A stretch of DNA of 64,000 nucleotides from NORP240 sp965222175 (GTDB lineage Bacteria; Pseudomonadota; Gammaproteobacteria; Pseudomonadales; Pseudohongiellaceae): the NCBI GenBank assembly GCA_965222175.1, contig OZ244938.1:124001-188000 (forward strand). Reading direction: 5' to 3'. The position numbers and the translations under genes were made by a program. Positions 60,208-64,000 of the stretch are shown in pieces. The first letter of the stretch is position 1. Each line of letters opens with the position of its first letter. The notes under the pieces are model-generated. The model was not told the DNA's origin. It made no database searches and saw nothing but the letters and a program-made list of their open reading frames with translations.

Positions 60208-61797
60208 TCAGGGCCGGTCGTTCAGGGCAAATGCGAACCGTTTTCTGACTGATTGGTTTTTCCCACCGATTCCATCCACGATTTCCGGGCAGTAAACGAA
60301 CTGCCTTACCGCGCGTAAAACCGATCTTTCGAATACGCCAGCTGGTACTGATTCTACTATCCTCGTGTCATATACGCTGCCGTCGTCATTGATACGGAAT
60401 TCCGCCACCACGTGACCTTCGATACCATTTTTGAGCGCATGGCCGGGGTACAGCGGCAGAGGAGTTCGTAACGGTGCTGGTTCCCACTGGCGAAACAAAT
60501 CCAGGTACTCGACGCTGAAATCGGAGTGGATGACGGATGATTCTTCCTGCCGATGGATGAATCCCCACCGGATCGCAGTGGCAACCCTCCACGGAGCAGG
60601 GACCTGGTCCGGCGCAATTATCGTAGCAGGAACAGTCACGGCCGGATCGGCAGGGACCGGGGGAGAGGTTCTGGCTCCCGGGCGGCCGTCCGGCATGGTC
60701 CCGGGTATGTCGAACCGGATGGGGATAGTCGACCAACCTGACGGGGATGGCTCCATGGCCCTGGCTGAGATTTCCAGCGCCGAAAAGGGAATCACCAGAA
60801 TCAGTACAAACACCGTTGCCGTCACCAGCTCATCGGATCGGAGGAAGCGGCGGTCCCGTTCGGTAAGCAGCAGGTGGTGAATACGCTGCGTCAATACTGA
60901 GGGCCGGCAAAACAGGGCAACGCCCAATGGCATCCGAAATATGGGAGACCTGGTACTGGCGGCCAGGTTAACAAGGTTAGAGGCATAAGCCAGGGCCGAT
61001 TCCGAACTTTCCGTGACGGCATCATCGCAGGCTTTTTCGCTGCAGATCTTAAAAGATCTCACTGCAAACCAGGCCAGTGGATTGGGCCAGTGGAGACACA
61101 GGGCCAGTCGGCCCAATAGCTGAAACAGCCAATCGTTTCGCTGGATGTGCCCCAGTTCGTGAGCCAGCGCCTGGCGTAACAGACTGTCCTCCCAGTGACG
61201 CGCGGTTTCCGGCAGGATTATCCGGTGCCGGAAAAGTCCCCAGGTGAAGGGCGTCTGTGTTCTGTTACTATAGAACAGCGAGATCCGGGTCCTGGTGCCA
61301 TGAATCTCCTGCAGCGCTTGTAGAATGTCACCGGCCTTGCCCGGGGTGGCTGGCGTGGCGGCGCAACTGATATAGCGCAGCGAGACAATGCTTGCCGCCA
61401 GGCCCGCCAACATGACCAGTATTCCTGTCAAGTATATTCCGCCGGTGGTCACGGCCAGCAGTGTGAGCCAGTCAGCAGGTGCGCTTCGGGTTTGGGGTGC
61501 GCCGGGCGGACTTTCACCGGTAACCGGCAGCGTTTCTGCCCCGCTATGCGCGGCGCTTACGGCAATTTCCAGTCCCACTTCCGGGACCAGCAATTTGCCC
61601 AGGGGAATCGCCAGGCATGCTGTTAAAGCCATCAGCCAGACGAGCCCCTGACACGACGCGGATTGCCGGCGGTAGAGCCAGTGAAAAATTGCCGCCACGG
61701 TAATCACCAGTGACGCTTTGAAAAAAGTATCCGCCCAGAAATACAGGGTCGGGAACCGGACCTGCAGAGTTTCGAGACTGATGAGAATTGTTGTCAT
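60208..61797 (-). CDS. M56 metallopeptidase fused to a C-terminal TonB domain
   Basis: A 529-residue membrane protein. The N-terminal part has about four helices and the zinc motif H213-E-L-G-H217, the BlaR1/MecR1 type M56 domain. EKACDDAV downstream is typical. The penicillin-sensing domain of BlaR1 is missing; instead, residues about 425-525 form a TonB-like domain (LPLYPGHALKNGIEGHVVAE). It starts 42 bases after blaI. M56 proteins cleave their BlaI repressor when a signal arrives; which signal the TonB-like domain senses is unknown. Confidence 0.9.
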   Translation of the reverse strand: MTTILISLETLQVRFPTLYFWADTFFKASLVITVAAIFHWLYRRQSASCQGLVWLMALTACLAIPLGKLLVPEVGLEIAVSAAHSGAETLPVTGESPPGAPQTRSAPADWLTLLAVTTGGIYLTGILVMLAGLAASIVSLRYISCAATPATPGKAGDILQALQEIHGTRTRISLFYSNRTQTPFTWGLFRHRIILPETARHWEDSLLRQALAHELGHIQRNDWLFQLLGRLALCLHWPNPLAWFAVRSFKICSEKACDDAVTESSESALAYASNLVNLAASTRSPIFRMPLGVALFCRPSVLTQRIHHLLLTERDRRFLRSDELVTATVFVLILVIPFSALEISARAMEPSPSGWSTIPIRFDIPGTMPDGRPGARTSPPVPADPAVTVPATIIAPDQVPAPWRVATAIRWGFIHRQEESSVIHSDFSVEYLDLFRQWEPAPLRTPLPLYPGHALKNGIEGHVVAEFRINDDGSVYDTRIVESVPAGVFERSVLRAVRQFVYCPEIVDGIGGKNQSVRKRFAFALNDRP

Positions 61798-61839
61798 GGT
61801 TGTTCGGTCTCACCGGGTACCTGGTGTGCAGGTAATCTG

Positions 61840-62235
61840 TTAACTGCGATCAATGTCTTGCCTGTTCCTGACCTTTTCGATGAGTCGCTCCAGTTCCTCC
61901 AGTTCACGGTCCGATACGCCGTCACCGGAAACATCGATCATGGCATTCATGGCCTGGGCTACCGAGCCATCGAAAAAAGTCTTGACGAGTCGCGAGATGG
62001 CGGAACGACGTGCATCGTCATGGTCATGTGCCGGAAAATAAATATATTTCAGATCCTGCTCACGGTGCTGCAGTTGACCCTTGGCTTCCAGCCTGGCCAG
62101 CATGGCTCTTACTGCCGAATAGCCTGGTGGGTCCGGTAGCCTGGCCAGGACCTGCTTGGCCGAGGCTTCCTTCAGTTCATAGACGATATCCATGATCTGC
62201 CGTTCTCTTCTGCTGAGATGGGTTGCGTTTGCCAT
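61840..62235 (-). CDS. BlaI/MecI family transcriptional repressor
   Basis: A 131-residue winged-helix repressor: ATHLSRRERQIMDIVYELKE opens it, and PPGYSAVRAMLARLEAKGQL is the recognition helix region. The C-terminal dimer helix contains the site that M56 proteases cut. It is the first gene of the operon with the M56 and TonB genes. A matching dyad at 62253-62269 lies 18 bases upstream of its start, so it is probably autoregulated. Confidence 0.93.
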   Translation of the reverse strand: MANATHLSRRERQIMDIVYELKEASAKQVLARLPDPPGYSAVRAMLARLEAKGQLQHREQDLKYIYFPAHDHDDARRSAISRLVKTFFDGSVAQAMNAMIDVSGDGVSDRELEELERLIEKVRNRQDIDRS

Positions 62236-62252
62236 CGCTTTCCTGCTACTTT

Positions 62253-62269
62253 TTTAACACTGTGCTAAA
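62253..62269. promoter_or_regulatory. BlaI-type operator dyad
   Basis: TTTAACACTGTGCTAAA is a near-perfect 17-bp dyad (TTTAnCAC T GTGnTAAA), 18 bases upstream of the blaI start. BlaI/MecI repressors bind dyads of this size and class. A weaker second dyad, TAGCACTATGTGG, follows at about 62274. Confidence 0.75.
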
Positions 62270-62342
62270 AAAATAGCACTATGTGGCGAAAAGTCAAGGG
62301 CAAGCAGATACATTCTGCTGTCTGGATCAGGGGGAGTTCAGG

Positions 62343-62756
62343 TCAGCGGTCCAGACCGTCGCGAATAGATTCGACACGTTCCCGGTTGACGCCCATATCG
62401 CTGTAACCGACCCGGGATGCCGACCGCACATGGGTTATGCCGGCGTCCGCATCGTACAGAAACTCGACATCGTCGACGAAGCCCATTACTCGACTGGTGA
62501 ATTCCGCATACAGGTAATTGCCGTCGCTGGCGACGATTCGGGCCCGGGGCAGACTCATTAACATCCGCTGGATCTCGGCCAGGCTGGCATTCAAGGGTTC
62601 CACGTAGTGGCTTTCCCGTTCCTCGAAACTGCACACGCAGTTAGGCGAATCGGGACAATCAGCCAGTCTGCCGCCCAGGTTACCAATATTCTCGGGCGGT
62701 TCCCCGGCACAGGCGGACAACAGGGGCAGACAGGCCAGGGTGAAGTGTCTATTCAT
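62343..62756 (-). CDS. DUF1499 lipoprotein
   Basis: A 137-residue lipoprotein (lipobox LLSACAGE, lipidated Cys16) with a DUF1499 domain: LADCPDSPNCVCSFEE is the usual start, and FVDDVEFLYDADAGITHVRSASR the end. GGAG precedes the ATG at 62756. DUF1499 proteins are widespread, of unknown function and often plastid- or envelope-associated. It lies upstream of the BlaI operator on the same strand as the operon. Confidence 0.9.
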   Translation of the reverse strand: MNRHFTLACLPLLSACAGEPPENIGNLGGRLADCPDSPNCVCSFEERESHYVEPLNASLAEIQRMLMSLPRARIVASDGNYLYAEFTSRVMGFVDDVEFLYDADAGITHVRSASRVGYSDMGVNRERVESIRDGLDR

Positions 62757-62815
62757 CGGGCTTACTCCAGGTTAACCGGTTCCAAACCATCCAGGTCTGC
62801 AGTCCGGGCAGAATT

Positions 62816-63277
62816 TTACAATACGGTCATACCCAGCCAGTCGGCGATCAGAGCCGGTTTATCCTGACCCTCGATTTCCACGATGACGCGGTGTTTCAGC
62901 AGGAACCTGCCGGTTTGTTTTTCGCTGGCTTCAACCAGGGTAAATCGCGCCCGGACCCGACTGTCCACCGGTACCGGATTGATGAAGCGGACCTTGTCCA
63001 GGCCGTAGTTGATTCCCATGACAGCGTTTTTTAACTTGATACCGCCATTGTCATTGCTGAACCTGCTCAGCAGGGAAAGGGTCAGAAAGCCGTGGGCGAT
63101 TGTTGTCCCGAAGGGTGTATCGGCGGCCCGATCCGGATCCACGTGGATAAACTGAAAGTCCTCCGTGGCCTCGGCAAATTTGTTGATTCGCTGCTGATCG
63201 ATTTGAAACCAGTCGGTAACACCGACTTCCCTGCCGATGTAATTGTCCAGTTCCGATGGCTCGATCACATTGCTCAT
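62816..63277 (-). CDS. MaoC-like (R)-specific enoyl-CoA hydratase
   Basis: A 153-residue hot-dog-fold protein: EDFQFIHVDPDRAADTPFGT and IAHGFLTLSLLSRF contain the Asp/His catalytic pair of the (R)-hydratase 2 motif. VMGINYGLDKVRFINPVPVDS follows as in MaoC proteins. It hydrates enoyl-CoA in fatty-acid or polyhydroxyalkanoate pathways. GGGGAG precedes the ATG at 63277. It is transcribed away from the hydroxylase gene on its right. Confidence 0.93.
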   Translation of the reverse strand: MSNVIEPSELDNYIGREVGVTDWFQIDQQRINKFAEATEDFQFIHVDPDRAADTPFGTTIAHGFLTLSLLSRFSNDNGGIKLKNAVMGINYGLDKVRFINPVPVDSRVRARFTLVEASEKQTGRFLLKHRVIVEIEGQDKPALIADWLGMTVL

Positions 63278-63466
63278 TTGTACGAACTCCCCATTATCTG
63301 CCCGTGCCCCTGGGCTAGGCTACCACATTGCACCTCGGCTGCGTTATCAACCAGAGTGCTGTTATCAGTCAAGTCGTTACCGGGTATTGCCCGAGCGATG
63401 AAAGCCGGTCTGCCATTGGTACGCCACCGCTGTCCCCCCGGGTCACTCCGGCCTATAATGCGCGAC

Positions 63467-64000
63467 ATGGTTACGACACAGACCACGCGGAATTTCGATA
63501 TCGCCATCGTCGGAGGAGGCATGGTGGGTGCGGCGCTGGCCTGTGCACTGGCAGACTTACCGCTGCGCATTGCCGTGTTCGACCGCGCGCGGTTTGACGC
63601 GGACCGGCTGCCCTGCCGCTCCACGGATCTGTCATTCGACAACAGGGTAAGCGCCATCGCTCCCGCGTCCCGGGATTTCCTGGACACTATCGGAGCCTGG
63701 GACACGGTCATGGCCACCCGGGTTTCGCCTTACACCGGTATGCACGTCTGGGACGCAGAGGGCACCGGATCGATTCAATTTTCCGCCGCCGATATTCACC
63801 AGCCCTGCCTTGGCTATATCGTGGAAAACTCGGTCATTCTCCTGGGGCTCCACCGGCGGCTGCAACAACTGGACAATGTCACGCTGATCAGCCCCATTGC
63901 CATCAATGGCTTGCGGCGTATCGCGGACGCTCACGCGGGCAGTATTGAGCTCGCTGCCGAGGATGGCTCACGCTGGCAGGCAAAGTTGCTGCTAGGCGCC
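63467..64000 (+). CDS. UbiH/UbiF/VisC/COQ6-family ubiquinone hydroxylase, cut by window end
   Basis: The first 178 residues of an FAD monooxygenase, starting MVTTQTTRNFDIAIVGGGMV. The nucleotide motif GGGMVGAALACALA is followed by LSFDNRVSAIAPASRDFLDT and HVWDAEGTGSIQFSAADI, a UbiI/UbiF-like region. It differs enough from UbiH at 58222 to be the second hydroxylase of the locus (UbiI in E. coli). The open frame continues past base 64000. Confidence 0.85.
   Translation, partial: MVTTQTTRNFDIAIVGGGMVGAALACALADLPLRIAVFDRARFDADRLPCRSTDLSFDNRVSAIAPASRDFLDTIGAWDTVMATRVSPYTGMHVWDAEGTGSIQFSAADIHQPCLGYIVENSVILLGLHRRLQQLDNVTLISPIAINGLRRIADAHAGSIELAAEDGSRWQAKLLLGA

Noticed and set aside
1..64000. tRNA, rRNA, phage or insertion-sequence genes
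   Set aside because: I looked for cloverleaf sequences, integrase or transposase motifs and rRNA conserved blocks and found none.

Overview
The window is a dense, chromosome-like stretch from a moderately GC-rich gammaproteobacterium, probably a marine or environmental heterotroph. The best taxonomic anchor is the right end: zapA, 6S RNA (ssrS) and 5-formyltetrahydrofolate cyclo-ligase lie together, followed by pepP, ubiH and a second UbiH/COQ6-family hydroxylase. slyX and the SOS-controlled imuA-imuB/dnaE2 genes agree with this. I see no insertion sequence, prophage, CRISPR array, tRNA or rRNA. Lineage below class level is not decidable from the sequence.

Layout. 1-5.3 kb: the tail of an exported protein (a relative lies at 50.6 kb), a serine hydrolase, slyX, a small exported protein, a sodium/solute symporter and a cytochrome c'. 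5.3-8.8 kb: a compact operon of diheme cytochrome, PQQ dehydrogenase and diheme cytochrome; the dehydrogenase carries the extra aspartate typical of lanthanide-dependent enzymes. 8.9-16 kb: a secreted M20 peptidase, a META-domain lipoprotein, a molybdopterin dehydrogenase large subunit without partner subunits, an anchored acidic protein, an MgtC-like protein and a small exported protein. 16.1-20.4 kb: a tightly packed operon of VTT-domain membrane protein, six-hairpin glycosidase-like protein and GT4 glycosyltransferase. 20.6-27.5 kb: an ECF sigma factor, a response regulator lacking its phospho-acceptor Asp, a stress flavin-binding-like protein, a secreted twin-repeat protein, a retropepsin-like protease, a CNNM/CBS transporter and a two-gene membrane operon. 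27.7-34.7 kb: a HIT protein, an aldo/keto reductase, an exported quinone-oxidoreductase-like protein, a second serine hydrolase and a DUF5916 outer-membrane protein.

34.9-54.7 kb is bracketed by an SOS mutagenesis system split in two: dnaE2 (+ strand) and imuA-imuB (- strand) face each other about 13 kb apart, each with a near-perfect LexA box. Between them lie a DMT exporter, a PhyH dioxygenase, a PadR/HAAS regulatory pair, a four-gene set of exported beta-propellers and c-type cytochromes, small stress proteins, a formyltransferase, a secreted M24 peptidase and a deletion remnant of a VOC protein. 54.9-64 kb: a 30-residue membrane peptide, the fau-ssrS-zapA cluster, pepP-ubiH, then a minus-strand insert (BlaI, M56-TonB fusion, TonB, DUF1499, MaoC) that separates ubiH from the second ubiquinone hydroxylase, which runs off the window.

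Common themes are export (many signal peptides and lipoboxes), periplasmic electron transfer by c-type cytochromes, and SOS/stress control. A short imperfect-palindromic repeat (core TCAGAGGTTCCTTAA) is scattered through intergenic regions, often just upstream of start codons. Start codons were chosen by ribosome-binding site and family alignment; where these disagree it is stated in the entry.
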